Below are positions 17,634-26,551 of a DNA stretch of 64,000 nt, in pieces. Under the pieces are notes generated by a model that saw only the letters and a list, made by a program, of their open reading frames with translations, searched no databases and was not told where the DNA came from. Position 1 is the stretch's first letter. Each line of letters starts with the position of its first letter. The translations under genes were made by a program, and so were the position numbers. The stretch covers positions 34,094 to 98,093 of the forward strand of contig VXMF01000039.1 of NCBI GenBank assembly GCA_009841225.1. Reading direction: 5' to 3'. This DNA comes from Terriglobia bacterium. Its GTDB lineage: Bacteria; Acidobacteriota; Terriglobia; Bryobacterales; UBA6623.

Positions 17634-18384
17634 AGCGGTTCTCGGCACGGCAGGGCTCTCCGCGGACGTCATGCCCTCCGCCCGGACTTGCGAAGTTCGC
17701 GATCTGGGTCGGTGCGGATACCGCGAGGCCTGGGATGTCCAGTTGGACTTGGTGCGGCGCCGCAAGCTGGGGGAGGTCTGCGACCATCTGCTGTTCGTGG
17801 AGCACCCGCCGACCATCACGATGGGTCGGAACGCCGATGCGGCGCACATCTTGGCCGCGCCAGGCCGGCTCCGCCAGCTCGGCTTCTCCGTGGAGGAAAC
17901 AGATCGCGGCGGGGACGTGACCTATCACGGCCCTGGGCAAGTGGTGGCGTATCCGATCCTGGACCTGAAGCAGTGGCGCCGCGATGTCGGCGCCTACCTG
18001 CGGGCGCTCGAAGAGGTCATCATGGCGGTGCTGCTGGATTTCGGCATCGAGTCGCGACGCGTCGAAGGTCTGACCGGCGTGTGGGTCGCGGATGCCAAGA
18101 TCGCGGCTCTGGGCGTCCACCTAAGCCGCTGGGTCACGTCGCACGGGCTCGCGCTGAACGTGAGCACGGACCTGGACCACTTCAACTGGATCGTGCCGTG
18201 CGGGCTGACCAAGCCGGTCACTTCGATGGAGAGGGTCCTGGGCAAGGCACCTAGCCGCCAGGCCGTGATCGAGTCGATGAGCGCGAGGTTTGGCGAGGTC
18301 TTCGGTCGCACCATCGTCGGTAGTCTGTACAGCAACGGGGCCGTGAGCAGGACTGAAGAGGCAAGGAAGGGCGGAAATGGCTGA
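17626..18384 (+). CDS. lipB: Lipoyl(octanoyl) transferase
   Basis: 252 residues. LipB moves octanoate from acyl-carrier protein to the lipoyl domain of E2 subunits. Signatures are RGGDVTYHGPGQVVAYP (94-110), Lys158 in ADAKIAALG and the nucleophile Cys192 in IVPCGLT, all intact. About 15 extra N-terminal residues precede the core, so a start at the internal ATG (Met16) is also possible. It overlaps lpdA upstream and the E2 gene downstream by 8 bases each, so the three products are translationally coupled: E3, the enzyme that lipoylates E2, and E2 itself. No lipA is present in the window. Confidence 0.95.
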   Translation: MPEAVLGTAGLSADVMPSARTCEVRDLGRCGYREAWDVQLDLVRRRKLGEVCDHLLFVEHPPTITMGRNADAAHILAAPGRLRQLGFSVEETDRGGDVTYHGPGQVVAYPILDLKQWRRDVGAYLRALEEVIMAVLLDFGIESRRVEGLTGVWVADAKIAALGVHLSRWVTSHGLALNVSTDLDHFNWIVPCGLTKPVTSMERVLGKAPSRQAVIESMSARFGEVFGRTIVGSLYSNGAVSRTEEARKGGNG

Positions 18385-19648
18385 CGTTGTCATGCCCCAG
18401 ATGGGGGAGAGCATTGTCGAAGGCACCATCACGAAGTGGCTGAAAGGCCCCGGCGACAAGGTGGAGCGCGACGAGGTGCTGTTCGAGATCTCGACGGACA
18501 AGGTCGATTCGGAGGTTCCTTCGCCGGATTCGGGCGTGTTGGAAGCGATCTTCTTCCCCGAGGGCGAGACAGTCGAGATCAACACGGTGGTAGCCGTCAT
18601 AGGCGACGGCTCCAAGCTCGGCCAGCACGCTGCGCCGACGGCCGCCCCGGCCACCTCTGCCCCGGCCGAGCCCGCGCCAGTCGAGCCGGCCGCACCGCCC
18701 GAAGAGGCAGGGCCGACTCCCGCAGCTGCTCCCGAGCCTGCTGCGGCAGATTCCGGCAAGCGTGTCCACAGCTCGCCGTTGGTGCGACGTATCGCGAAGG
18801 AAAAGGGAATCGACCTAGCCACGCTGGGCAAGGGTACCGGCGCGGGCGGCCGCCTCACCAAGAAGGACATCCTGGCGTACATCGAGAGCCAGGAGCGGGC
18901 TGTCGACTCAGGTCTCCCGGCAACGGCTTTCCCGCCCGCTCCCGAAGCGCGCTTCGGCGATTTCGATGTCGAGCCGCTCAGCGCGATGCGCCGGAGCATC
19001 GCCGAGCACATGGTGCGGACCAAGCGGACCTCTCCGCACGTCTCGACCGTGCATGCGGTCGATTGCACCAACATTGCCAAGCTGCGCAATGCAGCCAAGG
19101 ACAAGTTCTTGGAGCAGAACGGCACGAAGCTGACGTTCCTGCCGTTCTTCCTGCAGGCCGCAGCGTCCGCCCTGAAGGCCTACCCGACGGTAAACGCGTC
19201 GCTGGACGGCAAGCAGTTGATCAAGCACAACGACGTCAACATCGGCATAGCCGTGGCGTTGGACTGGGGTCTGATCGTGCCCGTCATCCGCAAGGCCGAC
19301 GAGCTGAGCCTGCTCGGCATGCAGCGAGCCGTGAACGACCTCGCCGCGCGGGCGCGCTCCAAGGCGCTCAAGCCGGACGAGATTTCACAGGGCACCTTCT
19401 CTGTTTCCAACTACGGCAGCTACAATTCGCTGCTGGCCACCCCCGCCATCAACCAGCCGCAAGTGGCGATCCTTGGAATCGGCTCTGTCACGAAGACGCC
19501 GGTTGTCATCAACGACGCGATCGCGATCCGGTCGATGGCCTACCTTACGCTGAGCTTCGACCACCGCGTGATGGATGGCGCGATCGCGGATCTGTTCTTG
19601 GAACACATCCGCGAGATCGTGGAAAACTGGAGCACGCCCGTCCTGTAG
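18377..19648 (+). CDS. 2-oxoacid dehydrogenase dihydrolipoyl acyltransferase (E2)
   Basis: 423 residues with three parts. A lipoyl domain (1-80) has the lipoylated Lys42 in STDKVDSEV. An Ala/Pro-rich linker (about 85-125) leads to a peripheral subunit-binding domain (130-171, SSPLVRRIAKEKGIDLATL). The catalytic domain ends with FDHRVMDGAIADLFLE, where His396 and Asp400 are the catalytic pair. It could be the E2 of pyruvate, 2-oxoglutarate or branched-chain complexes; the sequence shown does not separate these and no E1 gene is nearby. It overlaps lipB, completing the operon. A ribosome site AAGGAAGGG lies just before its ATG inside lipB. Confidence 0.93.
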   Translation: MADVVMPQMGESIVEGTITKWLKGPGDKVERDEVLFEISTDKVDSEVPSPDSGVLEAIFFPEGETVEINTVVAVIGDGSKLGQHAAPTAAPATSAPAEPAPVEPAAPPEEAGPTPAAAPEPAAADSGKRVHSSPLVRRIAKEKGIDLATLGKGTGAGGRLTKKDILAYIESQERAVDSGLPATAFPPAPEARFGDFDVEPLSAMRRSIAEHMVRTKRTSPHVSTVHAVDCTNIAKLRNAAKDKFLEQNGTKLTFLPFFLQAAASALKAYPTVNASLDGKQLIKHNDVNIGIAVALDWGLIVPVIRKADELSLLGMQRAVNDLAARARSKALKPDEISQGTFSVSNYGSYNSLLATPAINQPQVAILGIGSVTKTPVVINDAIAIRSMAYLTLSFDHRVMDGAIADLFLEHIREIVENWSTPVL

Positions 19649-19684
19649 GGAGGGTGCCTCGGGGGCGGTGCAGGTCTGGTAGCG

Positions 19685-20803
19685 ATGCGGGTCTTGGTTC
19701 CCAACCTGGGTTCTACCTCGCTGAAGTACAAGCTGCTGGACTTCCCCGCCGAGCGCGAGCTTGCCGCGGGCCGGCTGGAACGCATCGGCCGCCCCGGCGG
19801 CGACGCGCGCAGCTATCGCTCAGCTATAGACCGCGTGCTGCGCGAAGCGGGGCGGATTGACGCGGTCGGCTTCAAGGCGGTGCATGCCGGCCCGGAGTTC
19901 TGCGGAACCTTCCGGATCGACGGGCGCCTGATCGCGGCGCTGCGCGAATACGAGGCCGCTGCACCCCTGCACAACGGCATCTATATCGAGGGGATCGAAG
20001 AATTTCGCAGCCAGCGCCCCGACTTGCCCTTGGTTGCCGTGATGGAGACGGGCTTTCACAGCACGATTCCCGCCCGAGCGCGCACTTACGGCCTGCCCGA
20101 GGAGTGGCGCGAGGGCTTCGGGATCCGGCGCTACGGCTTTCACGGCGCGTCGCACCGATCGGTGGCGGAGCGCCTGCCTGGATTGCTCGGCGTCGACGGG
20201 GCGAGGCTGCGGGCGGTCTCATGCCACTTGGGCGGCAGTTCTTCGATATGCGCCATCCACGGCGGTCGCTCGGTCGACACGACGATGGGCTTCTCGCCGC
20301 AGTCAGGCTTGGAGAACGCCACGCGCCACGGGGAGCTGGATGCGTTCGCAGCGCTGTACCTGATGGATCGCGTGCAGCTCTCGACTGCCGAGATGCGCGA
20401 GCGGTTGGTCCAGTCCGGCGGACTCGCCGGCCTCTCGGGGATTCCAGGCGGTGACGTCCGGGACATAGAGGAAGCCGCCTCCAAGGGCGATGCCCGCGCC
20501 GAACTGGCGCTCGAAGTGTTTGTCTACCAAGTGCGCAAGACGATCGGCGCCTATGCGGCCGCCATGGGCGGACTGGACGCGTTGGTCTTCACCGGCGGGA
20601 TTGGCGAGAACGCCGCCGGACTGCGCCAGCGGATCTGCGAGGGCTTGGAGTTCTTGTCAATCGCGCTCGATGCCGACAAGAACGGGAATCCTGTCCCGGA
20701 CTGCCGGATCGAACGGCACGATTCCGCAGTGGCGTGCTTGGTCCTGGCGGCGCAGGAAGAACTTGTGGTGGGACGCGAAGTCTACCGCCTTCTAGGCCAA
20801 TAG
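19685..20803 (+). CDS. Acetate/propionate kinase family protein, divergent
   Basis: 372 residues, somewhat shorter than typical acetate kinase (about 400). Both family signatures are recognisable: PNLGSTSLKYKL at the start and RRYGFHGASHRSVAE mid-chain; VSCHLGGSSSICAI and TGGIGENAAGLR are the phosphate-binding loops. The usual substrate-pocket segment (GF-T-P-L-x-G-L-x-M-x-T-R-x-G) is altered to GFSPQSGLENATRHGELDA. By family it would interconvert acyl phosphate and ADP with carboxylate and ATP. With the changed pocket the carboxylate may not be acetate. No phosphotransacetylase is adjacent. It follows the E2 gene by 36 bases and may be part of that transcript. Confidence 0.82.
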   Translation: MRVLVPNLGSTSLKYKLLDFPAERELAAGRLERIGRPGGDARSYRSAIDRVLREAGRIDAVGFKAVHAGPEFCGTFRIDGRLIAALREYEAAAPLHNGIYIEGIEEFRSQRPDLPLVAVMETGFHSTIPARARTYGLPEEWREGFGIRRYGFHGASHRSVAERLPGLLGVDGARLRAVSCHLGGSSSICAIHGGRSVDTTMGFSPQSGLENATRHGELDAFAALYLMDRVQLSTAEMRERLVQSGGLAGLSGIPGGDVRDIEEAASKGDARAELALEVFVYQVRKTIGAYAAAMGGLDALVFTGGIGENAAGLRQRICEGLEFLSIALDADKNGNPVPDCRIERHDSAVACLVLAAQEELVVGREVYRLLGQ

Positions 20804-20820
20804 ACGCGCCGGCGCTGCCG

Positions 20821-22488
20821 TCAAGGCAGGAACAGGATGCCCTTGGCGAGCGCGATCAGGGCGACCACCACTAGCGCTGCTACCAGCAGGCCGTTAATAT
20901 CCACCCGGAAGCGCTGGTAGAAGTTCCCCAGGCCGCGGCTGAGGCCGAGGTCGAAGAGATGCACGAAGAGCAGGTCGTGGCCCGGCTGGCTGACTTCGAC
21001 TTCGGTTTCGCTGGCGGGATCCCAGCGCGAGCGGCGGTCGAGCCGCTCGTAGAACGGATCAAGCCGCTGCTTCGACTCCGGCGGGGTCAGCAGGCTGACG
21101 ACCGCTAGCGCGAGGAAGCCGGCGACCAGCGAGATTCCGAAGTTGAGCGCTTCCCACTGCAGCAGCACGCCGTACTGCCTATATGTCAGCCAGAAGAACA
21201 CGCCCGCCGACACCAGCAGGCTGGCGAGGGCGCCCCAGCGGTTCGAGCGACGCCACGAGATCGCGCCGAACATGCTGATCCCCATGAACGCGGCGAGCGT
21301 CTCGGTGAACAGGAAGGCTTGCAGCACGCTGCCGACGAACAGTCCGAAGCAAACGCCAAGCAGCGTAATCGCCACGCCGGCGAAGCGCCCGGACCACAGG
21401 TAGTGCCGATCGGTCTCATCCTTGCGGAAGTAGCGGCGGTAGAGGTTCTGCGTGAAAAGCGCGGCGCTGTCGACCATGAATGCCGAGCCGGTCGACATGT
21501 TCGCGGCGAGCACGCAAGCGATCATCAGTCCCAGCCCGCCGGGGAACAGCAGTTCGCGCGTGGCATAGCCGAACGCGTCCTCGGGGTCGGCGAACGCGAT
21601 TTCGCCGCGCTGGATCAGCAGCGTGGCCACCACGATCCCGACCAGGGCCCATCCGATGGTGCAGAACCGCTTGATGAAGTTGCCGTAGGCCATGCCAATG
21701 CGGCACGAGCGCTCGTCCTTGCCAGTGCCCACGCTGGCTAGGATGTGCGGCTGGGCGACGATGCCGATCAGCCCGTTCAAGGTCAGCATCACGATCGTGA
21801 AGACCCCGACATCACCGGGCGTGACCATCGAGAGCATGCCCGGATCGAGGGTCTCGCGGATGCCGGTAAACCCGCCAGTCTCCCGCAGGCCCATCGGGAT
21901 CAGCAGGAAGCTGAGGGCGATGATGAACAGGCTCTGGACAAAGTCGGTGTAGGCCGCCGAGACCAGGCCCCCGACAAAGCTGTAGAGGAGGAAGGTGGCG
22001 GTCATGGCGAGCACGACCGCATTGGCGGAGACGGCTTCTCCGGAGGCCACGCTGACGAGCTTGCCCGCGCCCTTGAGCATCGCGCCCATGTTGAACGTGA
22101 AATAGGCCAGCGCGAACGCCACGTACACCGCGCCCATCCAGTCGCCGTAGCGATCCTCGTAGACTTCGCCGGTTGTCGTGCGGCGGAAGCGGCGGAAGAG
22201 CGGCGCCAGGATCCAATAGAAAGGCGTGATGAAGAGGTTCTTCCACTGGTACCAGATGCCGGCGTAGCCGGATTGGTAGACCTTGCCGGCTAGCGAGACC
22301 GGCATTTCGGCGTGCGTGCCGACGCCGAGTGCTTGGCCGATGACCAGCCAGACGTTGAAGCTGCGGTTGCCGAGGAAGTAGTCGGAGGTTTGCCGGACTC
22401 GCCGGGCCGCGTATAGCCCGACCGCGACCATCATGGCGAAGTAGGCGGCTATGACGGCCCAATCGATGCCTTGCAGGGAAGTCTCCAT
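20821..22488 (-). CDS. Sodium:solute symporter (SSS family)
   Basis: About 555 residues with some 13 membrane spans. Recognisable parts are WAVIAAYFAMMVAVGLYAARR in helix 1, TSDYFLGNRSFN, GTHAEMPVSLAGKVYQSG and ACVLAANMSTGSAFMVDSAALFTQNLYRRY, matching the sodium-site region of SSS carriers. A long charged cytoplasmic loop (near KQRLDPFYERLDRRSRWD) precedes a last helix. Substrate unknown. ATG 22486-22488 is chosen; a TTG at 22501-22503 would add five residues and abut the stop of the upstream symporter. The gene is the second of a two-symporter operon on the minus strand. Confidence 0.85.
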   Translation of the reverse strand: METSLQGIDWAVIAAYFAMMVAVGLYAARRVRQTSDYFLGNRSFNVWLVIGQALGVGTHAEMPVSLAGKVYQSGYAGIWYQWKNLFITPFYWILAPLFRRFRRTTTGEVYEDRYGDWMGAVYVAFALAYFTFNMGAMLKGAGKLVSVASGEAVSANAVVLAMTATFLLYSFVGGLVSAAYTDFVQSLFIIALSFLLIPMGLRETGGFTGIRETLDPGMLSMVTPGDVGVFTIVMLTLNGLIGIVAQPHILASVGTGKDERSCRIGMAYGNFIKRFCTIGWALVGIVVATLLIQRGEIAFADPEDAFGYATRELLFPGGLGLMIACVLAANMSTGSAFMVDSAALFTQNLYRRYFRKDETDRHYLWSGRFAGVAITLLGVCFGLFVGSVLQAFLFTETLAAFMGISMFGAISWRRSNRWGALASLLVSAGVFFWLTYRQYGVLLQWEALNFGISLVAGFLALAVVSLLTPPESKQRLDPFYERLDRRSRWDPASETEVEVSQPGHDLLFVHLFDLGLSRGLGNFYQRFRVDINGLLVAALVVVALIALAKGILFLP

Positions 22489-22503
22489 AAGGCGAGCCGT
22501 CAA

Positions 22504-23889
22504 TTATAAGCCGCCAGCCCGTCGGCCGATTCTTGCGCATGCCGCATACACAATCGCTCCTGCCAGAATGCCCACCGGAATTGGCGGAAGCCAGCTCTCG
22601 GCCGTACCGCCGACGAGCACCGCAAGTCCGGCAGCGCCGAGCGAAGCGGCGATGGCGGCAAGCGCGACGGATTGGCCGGGCCGGCTCCAGAACAAGCCCG
22701 CGACCAGCGGCACGAACAGTGTCAGCGTGAGCAGGCCGTAGAAGAAGCTCAGTGCCGAGAGGATCGATTGGAACCAGTTGGCAAGCAGGATGCCTAGCGC
22801 CCCCGCGCCCAGTGCGGAGCGCCTCGCCAGCGCCAGCCGCGCCCGGTCGCTGAGCTTGCCGCGAGAGAGCGGCTCCAATACGTCCCGGGACAGCGACGTC
22901 GCGATCATGAACAAGACCGCATCGGCCGAGCTGACCTCGGCCGACAGGATCGCTGCCAGCATCAGGGCTCCCAGCCACATGGGCGCGACCTCCGTGAAGA
23001 GCCTGACCAAGGCGCTTCCCGGGTCGGCCAGCTCTGGGAAATGCACGCGAGCCGCCATGCCGAGCAGGACGGGCAGGACGGCATAGGCGAGCAGGGCCGC
23101 CGCCTGTAGCCCCACGCCGACCCGGACGGCATGTTCATCCCTAGCCCCGAAGAGCTTTTGCACCAGTCCCGGCGAGACGATGAAGGCCGGGGCCAACAGC
23201 AGCACGAGCTGCGCCGTGTCCCCGAAGCCTGCCCCGCCGAGTGATAGCGCGGTGTCGTCAGCGGCGGCGGCCGCCACCTCCGTCCAGCCGCCGCTGGCAG
23301 CGATCATCCACGGCACCGCGACCAAGAATCCGACAGCCTTGACCGCTACCTGCAGGGAGTTCACCCACGACGCCGAACGCAGGCCGCCCATGGCAAAGTA
23401 CACGGTCGCGAGAGTGCCGGCAATCGCCGTGCCGAAACTCTTGGGAAGGCCGACGGCGGCTTGCAGCACCAAGCCCGCCGCGATGATCTGCCCGGCCAAG
23501 ATTGCGGGCGCTCCCACCAGCAGGATCACGGCGACCGCGAGGCGGGTGATCCGGCCGTAGCGAAGCTCTAGGTAGTCGCCGACGGTGTAGAGGCCGTGGG
23601 CCTTGGCGACCCGATGCAGGCGCGGTCCTACCAAGAAGGCGAGTGCCGCCGAGCCGATTCCGGCCGAACCCACCCACCACCACGCCGGCAGGCCGGATGT
23701 GTAACCGAACTCGGCCGCGCCGACGGTGCTCCCGGCCCCGAGGTTGGCTGCAAGGAATGTGGAGAAGATCAGAGTCGGCGGCAGGCTTCGCCCGGCCACG
23801 AAGAAATCCTCCGCCCGTCGGACAGAACGGGACGCGAACGCTCCCACCAGCAGGAGCGCGAGGCAATAGGCAGCTAGGATGGGCAGCAC
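22504..23889 (-). CDS. Sodium:solute symporter (SSS family), smaller paralogue
   Basis: 461 residues and about 12-13 membrane spans. Signatures are RRAEDFFVAGRSLPPTLIFSTFLAAN, GSTVGAAEFGYTSGL, YTVGDYLELRYG, GLRSASWVNSLQ and AILSAEVSSADAVLFMIATSLSRD, which correspond to helix 1, the helix 5 region and the Na+-site helix 8 of SSS carriers. It is not closely similar to its downstream neighbour by eye, so the two probably carry different substrates or form a regulated pair. It ends 15 bases before the ATG of that gene. Confidence 0.85.
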   Translation of the reverse strand: MLPILAAYCLALLLVGAFASRSVRRAEDFFVAGRSLPPTLIFSTFLAANLGAGSTVGAAEFGYTSGLPAWWWVGSAGIGSAALAFLVGPRLHRVAKAHGLYTVGDYLELRYGRITRLAVAVILLVGAPAILAGQIIAAGLVLQAAVGLPKSFGTAIAGTLATVYFAMGGLRSASWVNSLQVAVKAVGFLVAVPWMIAASGGWTEVAAAAADDTALSLGGAGFGDTAQLVLLLAPAFIVSPGLVQKLFGARDEHAVRVGVGLQAAALLAYAVLPVLLGMAARVHFPELADPGSALVRLFTEVAPMWLGALMLAAILSAEVSSADAVLFMIATSLSRDVLEPLSRGKLSDRARLALARRSALGAGALGILLANWFQSILSALSFFYGLLTLTLFVPLVAGLFWSRPGQSVALAAIAASLGAAGLAVLVGGTAESWLPPIPVGILAGAIVYAACARIGRRAGGL

Positions 23890-23987
23890 GGCCGGGTACG
23901 GGCTGATGAAGGCCGGGAGAGCTTAGCGAAGGGTCCGCGATTTGGGCGAACCTTCAAGACCATAACAAAATGTCGGCTACACCTACG

Positions 23988-24476
23988 TCAGTCTCTATGG
24001 CGGTCCTCCCTGGCCCCGCTCGATATCGTTGTTGCGTACTTCGCTTCCGAGTAACGCCTCAATCCGTCGCCCACGTCCGTGAAACCGCGACGCATATAGC
24101 CGCCGAAGCATAGAAACACCAGCGGCGCGAGCATACCCGTCAATCGGTCCGTGTTGTGGTACTGACACGTCGTCTCGCTCACAGTCTCCAGGTGTTGCTC
24201 TCGCACCGCGTGCAAGAGCCAGCGTGTCCCAAATGTCTTTCGCCAAGCGATGAGGTGTGGGTATTCGAATGCACAGACGGTTTCGGTAATCTGCATCTTT
24301 GCCTTCCCCATCCTGACCAGAAGATGGGCAGGCGAACCGATCGCGAAATCCGTCCGGGCCTGCGGCGTGAACGGATTCCACTCGCCGTATTTCTCTACGT
24401 CTGTGAGGACCTCCCAGACTAAGCTGACCGGTGCTTCGATCCGGATGCGTCGAGTCTCTACTTCAAATCTGCTCAT
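23988..24476 (-). CDS. SRPBCC/START-like hydrophobic-ligand-binding protein
   Basis: 162 residues. Typical START-like cues are an N-terminal strand with RIRIEAPVSLVWEVLTDVEKYGEWNPF, then GSPAHLLVRM, an antiparallel sheet, and a long C-terminal helix (FTDVGDGLRRYSEAK). The fold forms a cavity for lipids, sterols or polyketides, or acts as a cyclase. Its start overlaps the end of the upstream SDR gene by 14 bases, so it is the last gene of a minus-strand operon (DUF1214, sulfotransferase, SDR, SDR, SRPBCC). In that context it could bind or deliver a hydrophobic substrate; this is inference. Confidence 0.8.
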   Translation of the reverse strand: MSRFEVETRRIRIEAPVSLVWEVLTDVEKYGEWNPFTPQARTDFAIGSPAHLLVRMGKAKMQITETVCAFEYPHLIAWRKTFGTRWLLHAVREQHLETVSETTCQYHNTDRLTGMLAPLVFLCFGGYMRRGFTDVGDGLRRYSEAKYATTISSGAREDRHRD

Positions 24477-25473
24477 CGTCGTTGCCGCCGGGTCTTGCGA
24501 GAGTCTTGACCCACTCGTCCGATCTTTCCCAGAGCCGTTTCGACGCGGCTTCGTCCCTGCTTTCGCCGGATGGTTCCGCAATGCCACAGCGATCGTAGTA
24601 TTCGCCGCCCCGCAGCGGCTGCTTGCTGGCACACAGCACGATGGTTTGGGCGCCGTGCTCAACGCTAAGTAGCACCAGCGATGCGAGGGCGCATCCGATT
24701 CGATGGAAGACGCCTCCAGTCCTCCCTCCGGGGACTGCCATCCGTGTAAGGTTGGTGTCAACAGACCCCGGGTGCAGGGCCGCCGACCGAAGGTTGTAGC
24801 GGTCGGCGAACCGTCTCTGGATCTCGAACGAGAAATGGATCAGTGCCAGCTTCGACAACCCGTACGCGTCCCACGAGTGATAGGGTTCGGTGGCGTGGAA
24901 CAGGCCTTCATTCTTCGCTCTGTCGTGCAAATGGGAAGACACGTTGATAACCCGCGCGTCTCCGCTCTCCAGCCCGCTGCGTTTCAGGAGCGGCAGCAAT
25001 CGACTTGTCAGGTGAAAGGCACCGAGATAGTTGGTGCGCCAGTGAATCTCGAAGCCGTCCTTGCTCAGGGGCGGCTTCTTCCGCGGGGTGAGTATGTTCT
25101 TGTGAACGCCTGCGTTGTTGATCAGCACGTGCAGTCTATCGCCATAGTTCTTCCGGTACCACGTCGCAAAACCGTCGACGCTCTCGACGTCGCACAGGTC
25201 GAGCAACTGGGCTGTTACCCGCTTCTCATCGGCACCGATCCTGCGCAGGTCTGCCTTTAGGCAATCGGCCATGCGTGCGGCGTTGCGCGTGCTGGTGACA
25301 ACGACCGAGGCGCCCCAACTTGCAAGGATCCTAGCGGTTTCATATCCCAGTGACTTCGGAGAAGCACCGGTGACAATGACGTAGCGACCGGACATGTCGG
25401 CCCTTTCCGCGGTCGGATTGCGGCCAAGCAACCGCCACAGATGGTTGGCGGACTTCGAAAACGAACTCGGCAT
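24463..25473 (-). CDS. Short-chain dehydrogenase/reductase
   Basis: 336 residues. The cofactor motif is TGASPKSLGYETARILA (a spaced variant of TGxxxGxG). LINNAGVHKN, VINVSSHLHD and the catalytic YGLSK (Tyr and Lys) are present. The pattern resembles retinol-dehydrogenase/WW-domain-oxidoreductase-like SDRs that act on alcohol groups of lipids, retinoids and steroids. It begins 12 bases after the end of a second SDR gene, and its 3' end overlaps the SRPBCC gene. The tight arrangement suggests sequential oxidations or reductions on one hydrophobic substrate. Confidence 0.87.
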   Translation of the reverse strand: MPSSFSKSANHLWRLLGRNPTAERADMSGRYVIVTGASPKSLGYETARILASWGASVVVTSTRNAARMADCLKADLRRIGADEKRVTAQLLDLCDVESVDGFATWYRKNYGDRLHVLINNAGVHKNILTPRKKPPLSKDGFEIHWRTNYLGAFHLTSRLLPLLKRSGLESGDARVINVSSHLHDRAKNEGLFHATEPYHSWDAYGLSKLALIHFSFEIQRRFADRYNLRSAALHPGSVDTNLTRMAVPGGRTGGVFHRIGCALASLVLLSVEHGAQTIVLCASKQPLRGGEYYDRCGIAEPSGESRDEAASKRLWERSDEWVKTLARPGGNDDEQI

Positions 25474-25485
25474 GTTGGGGCCTGG

Positions 25486-26493
25486 TCAGCGCGATTCCCG
25501 CGATTTCTTCAGCAGGACCTCGCTCTCTTCCCACAATCTCGCCCCGTTGCCTGGATCCGACGCGGTTTGCGAAACCGGCTTTCGCCGCATCATGTGCAAG
25601 TACATTCCCGTGGCTTGTCCCGCCTCTTCCGCGCAACAGAGATAGACGACCGGTCCGACGGCCTCCTCCGGAGTCTGGAAAAAGTGCCTAAGTAGCGGCT
25701 TGACGATCGGTCTCAGCAGCATCGGCGTGTCTCTGGAAATGTTCGTGTCGACACCTCCAGGGCACATCGCATGCACCGCGACGTCGACCCGACCAGCAGG
25801 GTTCAGGCGGCGGGAGAGCTCGGTTGCGAACGTGCACATGACCAGCTTGCTGAGGCCGTAGTACTTGAGGCTCTCCCTCATCCCGTATTCGGCGTAGGCG
25901 CCGAAGCGGTCGAAATCAATGGCGTGAGAGGAGCGGTGCGACTCGGATGCGATGAACACGATGCGCGGGGGTCTTGCGCCCCGGCTCGCGGGGCGAATCA
26001 CTCCCTCGCGCAGCCAGCGGTCGATCATCACCCGGTTCGACAGGAAATGAACGGCAAACATCATCTCGTATCCTTGCGGCGTCTTCCTCGACCGGCGGGG
26101 CATCAGGCCGGCGTTCATGAGCGCTATATCGATGCGGATGCCGCGCTCGCGCAGGCGGTCGCAGAAGCGATGCACGGAATCGAGATCCGCAAGGTCCACC
26201 TCCATCATCTCCACGGCCTTGGAGCCGGACAGGCGCTTGATCTCGCCGCAGGTCTCGGCATGTCCTGGCCGGCAGGCCAGGATCATGTTCCCCCCGCGCT
26301 TGGCGAGCTCGACGGCGGCCTCCCTGCCCAAACCGCTGTTCCCGCCAGTGACTAGGCACGTCTTGCCATCGATCCGCACGTCAGGCGGAACAGGACTGAC
26401 ATCCGGTGCCTTTGGATTCCTCAGATCCCGAATCCCTGCGCGGATGGCGTTGACGAAGGTGCCATCGCCGGCTCCCCTTGTTTTTCGTGTCAT
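25486..26493 (-). CDS. Short-chain dehydrogenase/reductase
   Basis: 335 residues. TGGNSGLGREAAVELAKRGG binds NAD(P); ACRP shows an Arg after the second strand, which favours NADPH. IALMNAGLMPR, RIVFIASESHRSS and the catalytic YYGLSKLVM follow. It belongs to the same retinol-dehydrogenase-like branch as its downstream neighbour but is clearly diverged from it. It has an N-terminal extension of about 40 residues. It lies between the sulfotransferase (58 bases upstream) and the next SDR (12 bases downstream) in one minus-strand operon. Confidence 0.87.
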   Translation of the reverse strand: MTRKTRGAGDGTFVNAIRAGIRDLRNPKAPDVSPVPPDVRIDGKTCLVTGGNSGLGREAAVELAKRGGNMILACRPGHAETCGEIKRLSGSKAVEMMEVDLADLDSVHRFCDRLRERGIRIDIALMNAGLMPRRSRKTPQGYEMMFAVHFLSNRVMIDRWLREGVIRPASRGARPPRIVFIASESHRSSHAIDFDRFGAYAEYGMRESLKYYGLSKLVMCTFATELSRRLNPAGRVDVAVHAMCPGGVDTNISRDTPMLLRPIVKPLLRHFFQTPEEAVGPVVYLCCAEEAGQATGMYLHMMRRKPVSQTASDPGNGARLWEESEVLLKKSRESR

Positions 26494-26551
26494 GGAGAGC
26501 TGGGTATTGACAGGCCGGTTGCCATGTCATGTTTGACCGAGAGATACGGAT

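Noticed and set aside
18436..19860. 474-codon plus-strand frame overlapping the E2 gene
   Set aside because: Alternative frame of an Ala/Pro-rich gene; no domain, while the E2 frame shows all three of its domains.
21812..22978. 388-codon minus-strand frame inside the two symporter genes
   Set aside because: Low-complexity Arg/Gly/Pro translation, out of frame with both symporters.
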